Source of the DNA: Ahaetulla prasina
Lineage: Eukaryota; Chordata; Lepidosauria; Squamata; Colubridae
NCBI RefSeq assembly: GCF_028640845.1
Contig: NC_080540.1
Location: 217,745,800-217,809,799 of the forward strand
DNA: 64,000 nt
Direction: 5' to 3'
The notes beneath the pieces are model-generated. The model saw nothing but the letters and a program-made list of their open reading frames with translations. It was not told the origin of the DNA and searched no databases. Within the stretch, counting starts at the first letter, position 1. Each line of letters begins with the position of its first letter. Made by a program: the position numbers and the translations under genes. This document shows, piece by piece, positions 1-11,223 of the stretch.

Positions 1-410
1 AAGATCAAGCAGAATGAATTGGTGTGTTATGTTCTCTGCTTTACTGTGCCTTCACTTCTGCCTCTTCTTCATTCTCACCCCAAGAATATTTGCTTAAGAG
101 TTGATCGGTCAATTGCTTGACTGTCAAAGCCAAAAATACTTCAATACTAGAGGGATCATAGGTTTTTTTTTTCTTTTTTCTTTTCTTTTTTAGAGTTGCA
201 AGATTATAACACTATTCGACAGTGTGTTTTCAGGATGTTTAGGGTATTTGGTTTTCTTTGAAATAATCTTTTCCAAAAGTTTAAGCACACTTTCCCCCCC
301 ACTTTTCAACCTCCACAAAAAATGGTGGGAAAGGATGTTTTCATTGTAATGGTTTCCACTGCAACATGCAGCTGAAGATCTACTAAAGGAGGGTTTGTGC
401 TCTCCATATA
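1..410. other. No gene seen; AT-rich spacer
   Basis: No coding signal or repeat family was recognised. A T-rich run with scattered C lies at about 161-192. The stretch ends at the target-site duplication of the hAT MITE that follows. Confidence 0.5.
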
Positions 411-418
411 GACTAGGG

Positions 419-545
419 CAGGGGTCTCCAACCTTGGCAACTTTAAGCCTGGCGGACTTAAATTCCCAGAATTCCCCAGCCAGCAAAGCAAATTCTGGGA
501 GTTTAAGTCCGCTAGGCTTAAAGTTGCCAAGGTTGGAGGTCCCTG
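419..545. mobile_element. Palindromic hAT MITE, family A
   Basis: The element starts CAGGGGTCTCCAACCTTGG and ends with its imperfect inverse, so the whole 127 bp is one long palindrome. An exact 8-bp duplication, gactaggg, lies at 411-418 and 546-553, which is the hAT signature. The centre carries the AATTCCCAGAATTCC-like motif common in reptile copies. It has no coding capacity and must have been moved by a transposase supplied elsewhere. Related copies are at 28626-28751 and 49629-49756. Confidence 0.9.
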
Positions 546-553
546 GACTAGGG

Positions 554-1381
554 GATGGCTTGTCTGATCAATAACACAATTCTGAATTGGCAACAGCTCT
601 CCAAAGCTTCCAGTCTCGTTTATATTTCAAATGCCCATAAAAAGTGACATTACTTTTGTGTGACATTACTTTTGTCATTAATCAGCTTTTAGTCGCCCTG
701 CCTACTACTGTCTCTATTTACCATCAAGCACACATAGCACAAAATCCATTTCAGCCTACAACTTTCTAACAAGCAAAATTTGTCCGTTGTAAATGGGTGA
801 CAGCCATGCAATATGAAGGGAATTCTTTTTCCCCATTCCGATGCTATTTAGTAATTGCCTAAGGAGCCTTTTGAGAGCTACGAATGTTGGGTCGCTCTCC
901 CCCAACCCTGTTGAGATTTTGAAAGAGTTTGATTTTCCCTATTGGTTGCTGCATTAGCTATATACTTCACAGTTTGAATCTCCTAGTCCCGACAGCTTAC
1001 TATGCAGTTTGTCTATGCATAAGCAACACCTTTCTAATTATATGCAAACACCAAGCAAACTATTCCAAGCCGAGTTGAAAAGAAACCAATCATACCCTAC
1101 TTAACCCTGCTGCTGGGGAGAGCTGAGTTACAAATGAAGTGAAATGAATATAAAAATTATGTTTTGTTCGGTAGTGTTGCAGCTAGGAATTAATACTAAT
1201 ATGCAAATTTCTCCCTTTATAGCACCATGGATGAAAGGGAGGTCGAGAGGGAGAGATCCAATGTTTTTCCTTAAAAGGAAGATTTAGGGAAGGTTGCCTC
1301 TCAGCAATTAGGCTCAGTGTTTCTGGGGTTTTGGGACTTGTTTGTTGGTAACATAACCTAAGATTAAACAGAGAAAAGCAC
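554..1381. other. No gene seen; short local duplication
   Basis: AT-rich sequence without a recognised gene. A 15-bp unit, tgtgacattactttt, or close to it, is repeated in tandem at about 645-678. Nothing else could be assigned. Confidence 0.5.
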
Positions 1382-1392
1382 AGGTGACGCTA

Positions 1393-1590
1393 AATGTCTA
1401 TGAGATTCTCAATCATCTAGGACAGGTCATGGTTGTGCCAAAAGTGCTTTTTAAAAGGCAACTGGACTTTTTTGGTTTTTCCTTGAAGACGTTTTTGGTT
1501 CTCATTCAAGAAGTTTCATTGGTTCTGGAAGAAGAATCAATGGAGATAGAAAGTCCAGTTACCTTTTGAAAAAAGCACTTTTGGGACAAG
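1393..1590 (-). mobile_element. Inverted-repeat retroelement fragment with TSD
   Basis: Two inverted arms (about 1428-1472 and 1546-1586) share the core AAAGTGCTTTTT...GGCAACTGGACTTT with its complement, separated by a middle segment of about 75 bp. It is flanked by aggtgac(g/a)cta at 1382-1392 and 1591-1601, an 11-bp duplication with one mismatch. That suggests insertion by target-primed retrotransposition rather than a hAT event. The same element, with a shorter middle and opposite orientation, is at 8961-9071. The orientation was chosen by comparison with that copy. A Penelope-like origin is possible but not shown. Confidence 0.6.
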
Positions 1591-1891
1591 AGGTGACACT
1601 AGTTACCCATATGAGCGATATGCGGTTGAGGGCATCAAGCCAATGGCTGAAAAGTTTTCCTCAGCTTCTGATATTTATTTATTTATTTACTTATTTAGCG
1701 TATGGCAAATACATGGACTTATACATTATAAACACATGGACTTCAAATGTTAATGTCCAGTCCACCCAGCCATTCAAGGACAGAGTGTCTATGTTGAAAA
1801 AATCAGACATTGGGCCGGTGTAAGCTCTTGATGGACATTTGGACACAAAGTGATGGATATTTTGTCAAGGAGCAGCACAGTCACACTGAGG

Positions 1892-2206
1892 CAGTGGTGG
1901 GATTCATCGATTGTTAACAACTGGTTCGCTGCACACGCGCGCTTCACCAAAGTCGCGCTTCCACGCATGCACATTACAATCGAAAGTTGCCTTCTACTGA
2001 ATCCAGAGTGAGTAAAACAGCTGAGGCATGGCAATTCGCTCTGCCGCGCCTATCAGCTGGGCTTAAAACAAAAGAAATATAGGTAAGTTATAGCTCAGGG
2101 GTGGGCGGGTCCATCTGCTCGTCAGAGTGAACCAGTTCGCTCTCAGCTGATTGTTGGAGCTACCAGTATGCCCAAACCAGTCAGAACCGGCTGAATCCTA
2201 CTCCTG
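1892..2206. mobile_element. hAT MITE, family B
   Basis: It begins CAGTGGTGGGATTCA and ends GAATCCTACTCCTG, imperfect terminal inverted repeats. The exact 8-bp duplication cactgagg is at 1884-1891 and 2207-2214. The interior is non-coding and carries GAACCAGTTCGC-type motifs typical of the family. Other copies are at 4444, 26317, 30519, 36187 and 38372. Confidence 0.88.
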
Positions 2207-2214
2207 CACTGAGG

Positions 2215-2924
2215 GGTTGAGACAAGACCCCACTTAAACAATGAGTCTGATATGCAAAAGCTCAATGAGTCTGATATGCAAATGCTATTCTGTTCTGTTC
2301 TCTGAAATCTGAAAGAGTCCGTTTAAGAAAGCTGTGATACATAACAGTAACTCCCACTTCTCTCCTTCCTCCATCCTATTACTCATTTCCTTCGCAGTCT
2401 TCTCTGGGGCAAAACTGAAGTCCCACTTTCTTCAGAAATTTGTGGAGGAAGTCAGTATTAGGGTAGGAGGGGGGGAAAAACAGGATAATATCAACTCCTT
2501 TCACTGCTTCTCAGCTGCTAAAAATAAGGTGTAATTTCCAGTTAGTAGCATGCAGAGGTTGGTTAGAAAATTATTCAGTGCTTCATTCTAATGAAAATTT
2601 ATCTAATTCACACCTCCCAAACTGAGAGTGAACAGAAAAGCATCTTTATTATATCACACTTCTCCAAATTTTGTCATGATGTCTTCCAATTTTTTAGAAA
2701 GGATACAAAACATCTATAATGTGAGAAAATATACAAAAGCATACTTATTGGGAGAAACAAACAAAATATGTATAAAATTTTACTTCGGCAAATACGGAAC
2801 GCCTACATACATGCATGCGTACATAGTCCTTTGGGTTCGAAGAGGACACGCTGTTGTTGTATATCAGTGAACAAGAATGTGGCTCTGCAGTCCCAGTTTA
2901 GAAGGACCAAGTGGGGACACTGGA
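2215..2924. other. No gene seen
   Basis: No gene or family recognised. A short tandem duplication of the unit caatgagtctgatatgcaaa lies at about 2239-2283. Confidence 0.45.
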
Positions 2925-3175
2925 TTTTTTTTTTTAATTTATTTACATTTATACCCCGCCCTTCTCCGAAGACTCAGGGCGGCTTATACTATGTTAAGCA
3001 ATAGTCTTCATCCTATTGTATATTATATACAAAGTCAACTTATTGCCCCCAACAATCTGGGTCCTCATTTTACCTACCTTATAAAGGATGGAAGGCTGAG
3101 TCAACCTTGGGCCTGGTGGGACTTGAACCTGCAATAATTGCAGGCAGCTGTTGTTGAATGCCATGGTTGTATACC
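2925..3175 (-). mobile_element. tRNA-derived SINE, minus strand
   Basis: Read on the minus strand, a degraded tRNA-like head (B-box-like remnant near 3115-3135) is followed by the conserved body TTGACTCAGCCTTCCATCC and a 3' end CCGCCCTGAGTCTTCGGAGA, then an A/T-rich tail (poly-T at 2926-2940 on the plus strand). The 3' part closely matches the copies at 4652-4918 and 57036-57170. It is transcribed by RNA polymerase III in principle and depends on a partner LINE for movement. The exact family name is not assigned. Confidence 0.75.
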
Positions 3176-4044
3176 TGTGTGTGTTACTTCCTATGCCACT
3201 CGTGGCTTTCTTATGTTTTTGGTAGCACCTCTTTTCAAAATTAATGGAGGCTTCATAGCAGAGGCCCTGCCATCAGATTCTGTCAGTAACTGCAGTTTAT
3301 AGTTCCCTTGGCTAGATATCAGAATGGTGTAGGATTTCTTTCCTTGTGTCTTTGCAGCATTTGTGTAGTCAAACTCAAGGCCTCTTCCCAGTCTCTGGTA
3401 TACTACAGCGCATCTAGAAAGGCATATGGAAGTCATCCATTCTGGTATCATGTCCCATCCATCTCATCTGAGCTCTGATAATTAGTAACTCCACAGTGGT
3501 GGATCTCATCCAATCCTCCAGGTTGGAAACCCAGTCTTGCCCAAGAATACCAAGGATGGAGGGGAGAACATGCATGTGAAATTTCTCTAGTGTTTTTTTT
3601 AAGTGTCTTCACTTGAAAAAGTTGTAGCCAAGTTCTACAACTATGCAGTATCTTAATGAGATTAAATATGAATTAAGTATACTATTTAAAAACGCTAGGT
3701 AAGTTGAATACGTCCCATTAGCAAATATCGTAGCCTAAATGTGACTCTTTACTAAGATTTACTCAAGCACACATGTTCAGGTACTGAATATCTATACAAG
3801 AATCTGAAATCAATATTGAAAAACAATTAATTGATTAATTTGACTCTCAAGCTATATAACCGGACCTTCAAAATGCAATGTACCCTAGAAATGCATTCTG
3901 TAGGGGAAATTTTAATCAAGTTTCCTAACATTAAAATGCTTCACTGATGAAAGTACATCACCACAATCAATGCTAACTTCTACCTACCAGTAGTTAGGAA
4001 GGGTTTTTTAAAAAAAAATTATTATTATTATTTTGGAGTTGACT
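3176..4044. other. No gene seen
   Basis: AT-rich sequence with no recognised gene or repeat, apart from a short (ATT)n run at about 4018-4033. Confidence 0.45.
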
Positions 4045-4135
4045 GCAGTGTCTGATGAAGTGAATCGCAGCTTCCAAAAGTTTATTTGTTTTAATAAAAT
4101 GTGTTAGTTGAAATAGATGCTATCAGATTCCTCCT
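4045..4135 (+). repeat. Ancient amniote repeat with hammerhead-like core
   Basis: The segment reads GTCTGATGAAGTGAATCGCA, then CTTCCAAAAGTTTATTTG, then AATAAAATGTGTTAG. It resembles a widespread amniote interspersed repeat whose intact form has CTGATGA, a short stem and GAAA, the conserved core of a hammerhead ribozyme. Here GAAA reads CAAAA and the stem is mismatched, so activity is not expected. The identification is from memory of the consensus. Confidence 0.45.
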
Positions 4136-4443
4136 AATTTTTCACCTATTAACATAACCTGCAGGAGATGACCAAGTAGAGCCCAAGGGAGGAGTCAAAT
4201 GCCTCATCAGTCTTTAGTCCCTTCATGCCCAGAAGTGATCTAAGTCCAGTCCACTTTAAATTCCATTGACTCTTATCTACCGTCAATTAGCTTTGACCGT
4301 TAATTGTTCAGATTCTTATACTTAAGCTTGTATTCTTAAGCTTGCAATAAATCCTTATATTCGTTTGAATGGCCTGGAGTTTCCTGATTTCTGTGCTCTC
4401 CAGCTAGAGCTTTGAACAAGAAGCTAGGAGCATATCATGAGAT

Positions 4444-4983
4444 CAGTGGTGGGTTTCAAATTTTTTTACTACCGGTTCTGTGGGCGTGGCATGGCTTGGT
4501 GGGCATGGCAGGGGAAGGAAACTGTAAAATCTCCATTCCCACTCCACTCCAGGGGAAGGTTACTGCAAAATCCCCATTTCCTCCCAATCAGCTGGGACTT
4601 GGGAGGCACAGAATAGATGGGGGTGGAACCAGTCAGAATTTTTACTAGCAGTTTTTTTTTTTTTTGTTTACATTTATACCCCGCCCTTCTCCGAAGACTC
4701 AGGGCGGCTTACAGTGTATAAGGCAATAGTCTCATTCTATTTGTATATTTTTACAAAGTCAACTTATTGCCCCCCCAACAATCTGGGTCCTCATTTTACC
4801 TACCTTATAAAGGATGGAAGGCTGAGTCAACCTTGGGCCGGGCTCGAACCTGCAGTAATTGCAGGCTACTGTGTTCTTAATAACAGGCTTTACCAGCGTG
4901 AGCTAAACCGGCCCTCCAAACTACTCAGAATTTCCACTACCAGTTCTCCAGAACTGCTCAGAACCTGCTGAAACCCACCTCTG
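4444..4983. mobile_element. hAT MITE, family B, split by a SINE
   Basis: It starts CAGTGGTGGGTTTCAAAT and ends GAAACCCACCTCTG. The exact 8-bp duplication catgagat is at 4436-4443 and 4984-4991. The internal GTGGGCGTGGCATGGCTTGG motif also occurs in the copy at 26317. A minus-strand SINE (4652-4918) was inserted later, which makes this copy 540 bp. Confidence 0.88.
4652..4918 (-). mobile_element. tRNA-derived SINE nested in hAT MITE
   Basis: On the minus strand it begins at about 4918 with a tRNA-like head (GGCCGGTTTAGCTCACGCTG and a B-box-like GGTTCGAGCCC near 4850). The body contains TTGACTCAGCCTTCCATCC and the 3' end CCGCCCTGAGTCTTCGGAGA, with a poly-A tail seen as poly-T at 4652-4664. It is the best-preserved of the three copies of this SINE type in the window. 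Confidence 0.82.
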
Positions 4984-4991
4984 CATGAGAT

Positions 4992-6062
4992 CCAATTGCA
5001 GATTTCTACTGATTAGGTACTGAAGAAGGCCCACTACAACTTTTATGAATGTGGTGCTGCAGTAATGAGCTTTCCCTTGCTTGACTAGAAAAAAAAAAAG
5101 CCTAGCTAGATTTAATGAGAATGATTAAGAAGGCCATAACCATATCTGCTTCTACCAAGATTTTGTATATACTCTGAACACCAACAGTGGGGAACCATCT
5201 ATTGTCATGTAAAACTTCAGCCAGCGAGAAAGGATATCCCTTTTTCCAACAAAGATCTTTCCCAAAGGTAAGATTACAAAAATCATTCTGCAGGTGGTAG
5301 ATATGCAATATTTTCTGACTCACTTTCTGTACAGAAAGAATAACTTTTAATGAGAATTCTCTTCTCTCCGCCCACTCTTTGAAGGCCAGTGGGCTTGGCA
5401 ATATCCAGCTTGTTCCTAATTTAATAATGATGGTGATGGGGGCGGTATGATTTTGGGGTTGTGTAGATAGGGTGAAATTGTAGATCACCTCCATATGCAC
5501 AGATTGCCAACTTTGAATTTGCCGTAGTAACACACATGGTACTGGAAACTGCATTTTAACCGTCTTCCCACCCCCCAGACTGGGTGTTATCTGACTGAGC
5601 ATTATTTGGAATTGAGGAAGGGGAAATAAATGTTTCAGACAAGCATAGCTGGTACCAAAATGGGTATCCTTATAAATCTTTTAAATAAATAAACCCTTTA
5701 CTTAGGGGTGGGTGATCCCCGTGACAAATGCATCTCCTGCTGAGGCCGTTCCCAATTTTATTGTGGTATGCTTGTAATTAAAGAAAAACCTTGAAATTAA
5801 TGTTTTCCAAGTAACCCAATGAGCTGGGAGCCTGATTTAAAAAAAAAAAAAGCCAATGGGAAGCAGTAGGACAAGGTTGCCAATCCTTGATTTACATCCT
5901 GGCATTAAGGCGATTATTAAATGGAAGGCAATCAAAAATAGATTTAATTAATTAATTAATTGTCAATTTATTGAATTTGTCATGTAGGGAAAACAAACAT
6001 TTTACAAAAACAGTAAAAAGAAATCCTAATAATAATTTATAATGCTACAGAGAAATTATTAA
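4992..6062. other. No gene supported
   Basis: No repeat family recognised except a short (ATTA)n run at about 5945-5960. The minus strand is open for 166 codons at 5102-5602, but the translation has no recognisable domain, no splice context and no repeat match, so it is treated as chance. Confidence 0.45.
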
Positions 6063-6297
6063 ATGAGCCATGGTGGCGCAGTGGTTAGAGTGCAGGCTAC
6101 TTCTGCTGACTGCCTGAAATTTTGCAGTTCAAATATCACCAGGCTCAAGGTTGACTCAGCCTTCCATCCTTCCGAGGTGGGTAAAATGAGGACCCAAATT
6201 GTTGGGGGCAATATGGTGACAATGTAAACCGCTTAGAGAGGGCTGTAAAGCACTGTAAAGTGGTATATAAATCTAAGTGCTATTGCTATTAAAGGTT
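6063..6297 (+). mobile_element. tRNA-derived SINE, plus strand
   Basis: The tRNA-like head has an A-box region TGGCGCAGTGGTTAGAGTG at about 6072 and a B-box-like GCAGTTCAAATATCAC at about 6125. The body GACTCAGCCTTCCATCCTT and GGTAAAATGAGGACC follows. The 3' end CCGCTTAGAGAGGGCTGTAA runs into tgctattgctatt. It differs at the 3' end from the SINEs at 2925 and 4652 and matches the minus-strand copy at 61862. Confidence 0.82.
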
Positions 6298-6471
6298 GGT
6301 GAGAAATAGAAACAAGTAGGATAAAATAGCAGAGCAAAAGAACAAAGCATTTGAGCCCACAGAATTTCCACTTGTATCTTTGGGATGGTCTCTCAGTTTG
6401 GCTTATAGGTGCTATTTCTTAAATATTTTTTCAAATGAGTGTAAGAGCCATTCTTTCATCACTACTTAATT

Positions 6472-7175
6472 AGAATAGAATAGCAGAGTTGGAAGGGACC
6501 TTGGAGGTCTTCTAGTCCAACCCCCTGCTTAGGCAGGAAACCCTACACCACTTCAGATGTTATGCAACATCTTCTTTTTTTAAAAAAAAGTTTTATTTTT
6601 ACAATCATATCAAACAATTCATCCAATGTACAGTTATATACAATTAGTCGGGCTTGCCCAGTCACCACCCCCCTTTTTAACACTCTTCCCTCTTCTACCT
6701 TCTTTTACTTTCCAGACCTTCCTCTCCTTCTCTTATCTACATCCTCTCTTCCCTCCACTCTACACCTTCCTTCTCCTTCTTCTACCCCTCTTCCTTCCTC
6801 TTCTCCTCTTTCCTACTTCCTACTCTCTCTTTTCTCCCTCCCCACCATTCTAAAATGGTAACTGGGCAGACCCGACCCTACATTAATTATATTTATACAT
6901 CTTCAATAATCCCTGTACATCAACCATCACTCCATCTCTACCCTCAACCCCCCAATTCCCCTCCCCCTTACCCCCCACCCCGACTTCCCAGAACAAAATG
7001 CAGGGTATCAAAACTAACAATCATAATCCAAAATAATTCCTAAATTATAATCTCTATTCCTAAATTATAATCTCTAGTTATGCAACATCTTCTTAAAAAC
7101 TTTCAGTGTTGGAGCATTCACAGCTTCTGGAGGCAAGGTGTTCCACGGATTAATTGTCCTAACTGATTATTATTT
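6472..7175 (-). mobile_element. CR1 LINE 3' fragment, interrupted
   Basis: The motifs GTTGGAAGGGACCTTGGAGG and TCTAGTCCAACCCCCTGC (6484-6530) and AGTGTTGGAGCATTCAC (7105-7121) are the conserved 3' region of a CR1 LINE on the minus strand. It is split by a younger LINE insertion (6577-7076) that duplicated 18 bp of CR1 sequence. No ORF remains. Confidence 0.8.
6577..7076 (-). mobile_element. 5'-truncated LINE inserted in CR1
   Basis: The insert is bounded by the perfect 18-bp duplication gttatgcaacatcttctt at 6559-6576 and 7077-7094. An A-rich tail (T-rich on the plus strand, 6577-6600) lies at the left edge, so it is in minus orientation. Most of the body is a pyrimidine-rich 3' UTR (about 6665-6850) without coding capacity. 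The long TSD and A tail fit L1-type retrotransposition, but the family is not certain. The 5' edge holds a short direct duplication, cctaaattataatctcta. Confidence 0.8.
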
Positions 7176-8057
7176 AAATTATGTTAAATATCATGCCTGA
7201 GTGAGAAGGATTTTGCTCTTGGAAAGGAAAGAATGGTGATTCCATTGTGTGTTTCCAAGTTCCACGTATTCAGCCAATTACATTTTCTTTTCTTCTTTTC
7301 TTTTCTTTTTCTTCAATCCCTCCAACCTATCCTTACAGTAAAGGAGCTAAAGCTTCAAAAAGGCAACAAGAGTAAACAAAGAGCAAGGTTAAAAATGGAA
7401 TTTCAAATTGGCCCAAAGAAGTTAAAAGGAGAACATATTTTAAATAAAATATAGGTCAGGCTTCATCTACGCAAGAATCAGCAATGTAGAAATGACATTG
7501 AAGGAAGCTTGATTTGATTTGCTAGAGGCAATAGGTTGCACAGCAGTGGATTATTCATTTCATTTGAAGCTCTGAATGTTCTGGAGATGTCCCCCTAGGA
7601 ATGTTTTAAGAAATAGAAAGTGGTTCGCTTAAAGTCACAAAGAGCTGGTTTTGGAGTCAAATCAGGCTGTGTGAGATAGTTCTCCAGCATGGTTAAATAT
7701 GGATAAAAATTTACCTTTGATTTCTGGTGATGACAGCTTTGCAAAGCTAGCTGATCAACAGATCTTTTACAAGGTAGCCCCCTCCCCCCCATCATTATAT
7801 GTATCATTATAATCTTGATTGTGTGGTTCCATAAATTGTGACTTGTACTGGGCAAAAGGTTAATTCAGGTTTACTTTTAAAGGAAAGGGGAAGATGAAAA
7901 ATATTTGTTTCGTGGTAACTCTGAACCAAGGTAAATGAACCTGCTGGAGGGTTGGAGGGTTGGAGTTCATTTTTGGCCTCACACTGGTTCTTAAGTGACA
8001 TAGCATTTCCCCTACATCAATTGGGCTATTCCCCATCTATTGGGGAATAGCCCAAGG
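7176..8057. other. No gene seen
   Basis: No recognised gene or repeat. A short polypyrimidine run lies at about 7281-7315 and a GGAGGGTTGGAGGGTTGGAG duplication at about 7944-7963. Confidence 0.45.
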
Positions 8058-8064
8058 CTACAAT

Positions 8065-8427
8065 AAGGTAAAGGTAAAGGGTCCCCTCGCACATACAGTA
8101 TGTGCTAGTCATTCCCGACTCTAGGGGGCGGTGCTCATCTCCGTTTCAAAGCCAAAGAGCCAGAGCTGTCCGAAGATGTCTCTGTGGTCATGTGGCCAGC
8201 ATGACTAAACACAGAAGGCGCACAGAATGCTGTTACCTTCCCACCAAAGGTGGTCCCTATTTTTCTACTTGCATTTTGTACGTGCTTTCGAACTGCTAGG
8301 TTGGCAGAAGCTGGGACAAGTAACGGGAGCTCACCCCGTTATGCAGCCACTAGGGATTTGAACCACTGAACTGCAGGCCTTTCGATCGACAAGCTCAGCG
8401 TCTTATCCACTGAGCCACCATGTCCCT
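8065..8427 (-). mobile_element. Sauria-type SINE, full length, minus strand
   Basis: Read on the minus strand it has a tRNA-like head (GGGACATGGTGGCTCAGTGG at the right edge, with GGTTCAAATCCCTAGTG as B box), the long conserved body, and an ACCTTT-type tail seen as aaggtaaaggtaaagg at 8065-8080. The duplication ctacaataagg is at 8058-8068, overlapping the tail, and 8434-8444. The tail sequence suggests mobilisation by a Bov-B LINE, as established for Sauria SINEs. Confidence 0.9.
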
Positions 8428-8947
8428 ACAAGACTACAATAAGGATATATAATTATTCGTTCTCCATTCCTGAACATATATCACCAGTCAAACCAACTCT
8501 GAAGTCAAGAGTCAAGCTGCCTCACATTGTAGACGTGGAATGTCCTGATTTTTATATAATTTTGATTCTGAAGCAAAACCTTCGAAACAAAGCAAGAAGA
8601 AAACATTCAGTGCTCTCTCTCTCTTTCTCTCCCTCCCTCCCTCCTTCCCCCCCCCTCTCTCCAACCCACCACACAGAAATATTGTTATGAGAAAACAGGA
8701 GGAGAACCAGCATTAGGTATGTTTGCTACCTTGAATTATTTATAAAAGGATGTCCATCTGTGATGTGCAATGAATGAGATGGCTGCTTTTGCCCCTGTAG
8801 TGGTAGCTTTTTCCTTATCCCCCTATGTTCTTGAAACTGTGTGTAACTTTTCCGATTCTAGTATTATTATTATAAAAAAACTTTTTATTATTATTCACTA
8901 GCCCAGCTATTCTGTTCCTCCTTCTCCTTTAAATAGAAGTCTTGCTG
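8428..8947. other. No gene seen; polypyrimidine tract
   Basis: A CT-rich microsatellite-like tract occupies about 8612-8662. Nothing else was recognised. Confidence 0.5.
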
Positions 8948-8960
8948 CACTGACAGGATA

Positions 8961-9071
8961 TCCCAAAGGTGCTTTTGCAAGAGGCAACTGGACTTTCTGG
9001 TTAACCAGCCTCTTTAAAAAGCACCTTTGGGACAACCATGACCTGGATGACTGAGAATCTGACAGAATAGA
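8961..9071 (+). mobile_element. Inverted-repeat retroelement, short form
   Basis: The arms CCCAAAGGTGCTTTTGC...GCAACTGGACTTT and their complement, ending AAGCACCTTTGGGACAACC, form a hairpin of about 85 bp, followed by a unique tail, ATGACCTGGATGACTGAGAA. It is flanked by the perfect 13-bp duplication cactgacaggata at 8948-8960 and 9072-9084. It belongs to the same family as 1393-1590 but lacks most of the middle segment. Confidence 0.7.
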
Positions 9072-9084
9072 CACTGACAGGATA

Positions 9085-10474
9085 ATAGGATCTGAAACAT
9101 TACAACTTACTATTATCACAGGTTTATGTTTCTGTACAACGTATTTTATTGTATTTTGTTATTTTATTTTGTTATTTTATTCTCCATCTTTAAATAACTC
9201 AAGTAGCAAACATATCTAATTCTAGTTCTCTTCCTATTGTCTCACAACAATATTCCTGTGAGGTAGTTTGGATGGAGAGACCGGAGGGGGGAGGGAGGGA
9301 GGGAAGGAAGGACAGAGAGCACAATGTTTTCTTCTTGCTGAAGGTTTTGTTTCAGAATCAACGTTATATAAAAATCAGGACATTCCACGTCTTTAATGAG
9401 AGGCAGCTTGACTCTGAATTCACCTGGATTAACCTAGCAAGGCTCAATGTGACTGAAAAAACAATGGCTGGGAAATAGAAGGATTGTATCCAAATGACAG
9501 AAGCTCACACTTTTATGTTTTATATACCACGTGCCAATCCCAAAAGGAAGTTGAATAGATGAAATGTAGGACTTTGGGATCAGCATTACTAAACAATGGC
9601 TATGACAGAAGGGAACTACCACAATTTAGTATGTTGTAGTGAATTTAGGGCAAATTTTTGAAGGCAAGCAGACCTTTTAACTAACAAAGGAGAGTATTTG
9701 TCACATGTTACAGGTAAAAGTATATTCTTCACAACTGAAATGGGAGCATAGGGTCACCCTGGGTTGTAGCCTTCAGGAGAAGAAGAGAAAGAATAAGGAC
9801 TAAGAAAGATGCCTTTAAATAGTTTTAAGAATGAAAAAAAAATAAGGAAAGAAAAATGTTTTCATAACGGCAACTGTGCAAAGAATAACCTATGCGCTGC
9901 TTGGTTGATAGTAGATGCTGCATTCCTTCTAACTCAAAAACTATATATTGTGTGCAAGACAAAAACAAAACCCAAGATTCTAAGATATATTGCCATTTTT
10001 TTTTCCTGGCACAAATGAAAAAGATGGCGGGTGTGCACAGAATTATAAAATCCTGTTAAGCTACAGATGTGTCAAGTTCCGCCGCTCCCCACCATCATAC
10101 ATACATAAATATTTGGATAGCAGGAAAACAGCCCCATCTCTCAAATACAAATAGTTATTTTAAAATCCAATATCGGCAGACGTTGCAAAAGAAAACACAA
10201 GCATAAAGAAATATGCTTGAACAGGAACTTTCAAGTATACCTTAGATTTGGTTTATTCAAAATTGTGGACAGGTCTAGCGGTAAATTCTTTCAACTTTCC
10301 CAGGCTGTGAAAACAGAATGCTACCCTCCTTGTGTTAGTCCATACAAAGGAAATATAACCATCATCTGGTAATGCTTTAATTAGGATCACACAAGGCATT
10401 GCAAAACAACACATTAAGAGTTTCTTCAATAATCATGTCACCAGTCTCTGACCAGGGCTGTAGCAAACTGGAGT
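9085..10474. other. No gene seen
   Basis: AT-rich sequence with a (ATTTTGTT)-like low-complexity run at about 9140-9182 and a G/A-rich run at 9280-9312. No gene was recognised. Confidence 0.45.
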
Positions 10475-11103
10475 GAAGCTGACTCCTTTTGCAGACTCTG
10501 CTGATGACCTCATTATCTGCAGTGGCTTTGGTCTCAGCCCTGTCTCCCTTTCCAGGTCTCAGTTGTCTTCTTGCCCTAAATGTTGAGACGACAACAAATT
10601 GCCTTTGATTCTGAACAGAACAGATGTTTGTTGGTTTTCAACTCCCATTAGACCAGCTAGCATAGCTAAGGGCAAGGGATTGTGGGAACAGTTGTCCAAA
10701 GCTTCAGGTCAGAACCAAACCAGCATTAAGTTAAATATCAGGACTCCTTCTCTGTGTATCTTGTTGCTAAATGTAGATGGATGACACTATCCTTAAAGAG
10801 AGTATGTATAAATGGTAGCATTTTCTGTAGAATATATCTGTGCGTCATATTGAATACATGGTAATCTACAAATGGCCTAAAAATATTAAGATTCGTCTTG
10901 TCTATCATGGTGCACATATTCAGCCAGGTCTTAAGCACTAAGGAATTCTCCATTCTCAGATAGGTCAGAAAACCTCCTTGCTCTGTCATGAGTATCACTC
11001 ATTCATATATATATATATATCAATCACATCACACAAGGCAGTATGCTCCATCCCATATTTGGGTAAACCAGGTTGCTTCGATAGGAAAAAAAACACTTAA
11101 TAT

Positions 11104-11223
11104 CTCTATCTCTATCTCTATCTATCTATATCTATGTCTATCTGTCTGCCTGCCTACCTATCTATCTATTCATCCATCCATCCATCCATCCATCCATCCA
11201 TCCATCCATCCATCCATCCATCC

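Noticed and set aside
6562..7043. Plus-strand open runs rich in Ser/Pro/Leu
   Set aside because: They fall in the pyrimidine-rich 3' UTR of the LINE insertion on the opposite strand. The amino-acid bias comes from CT-rich sequence.
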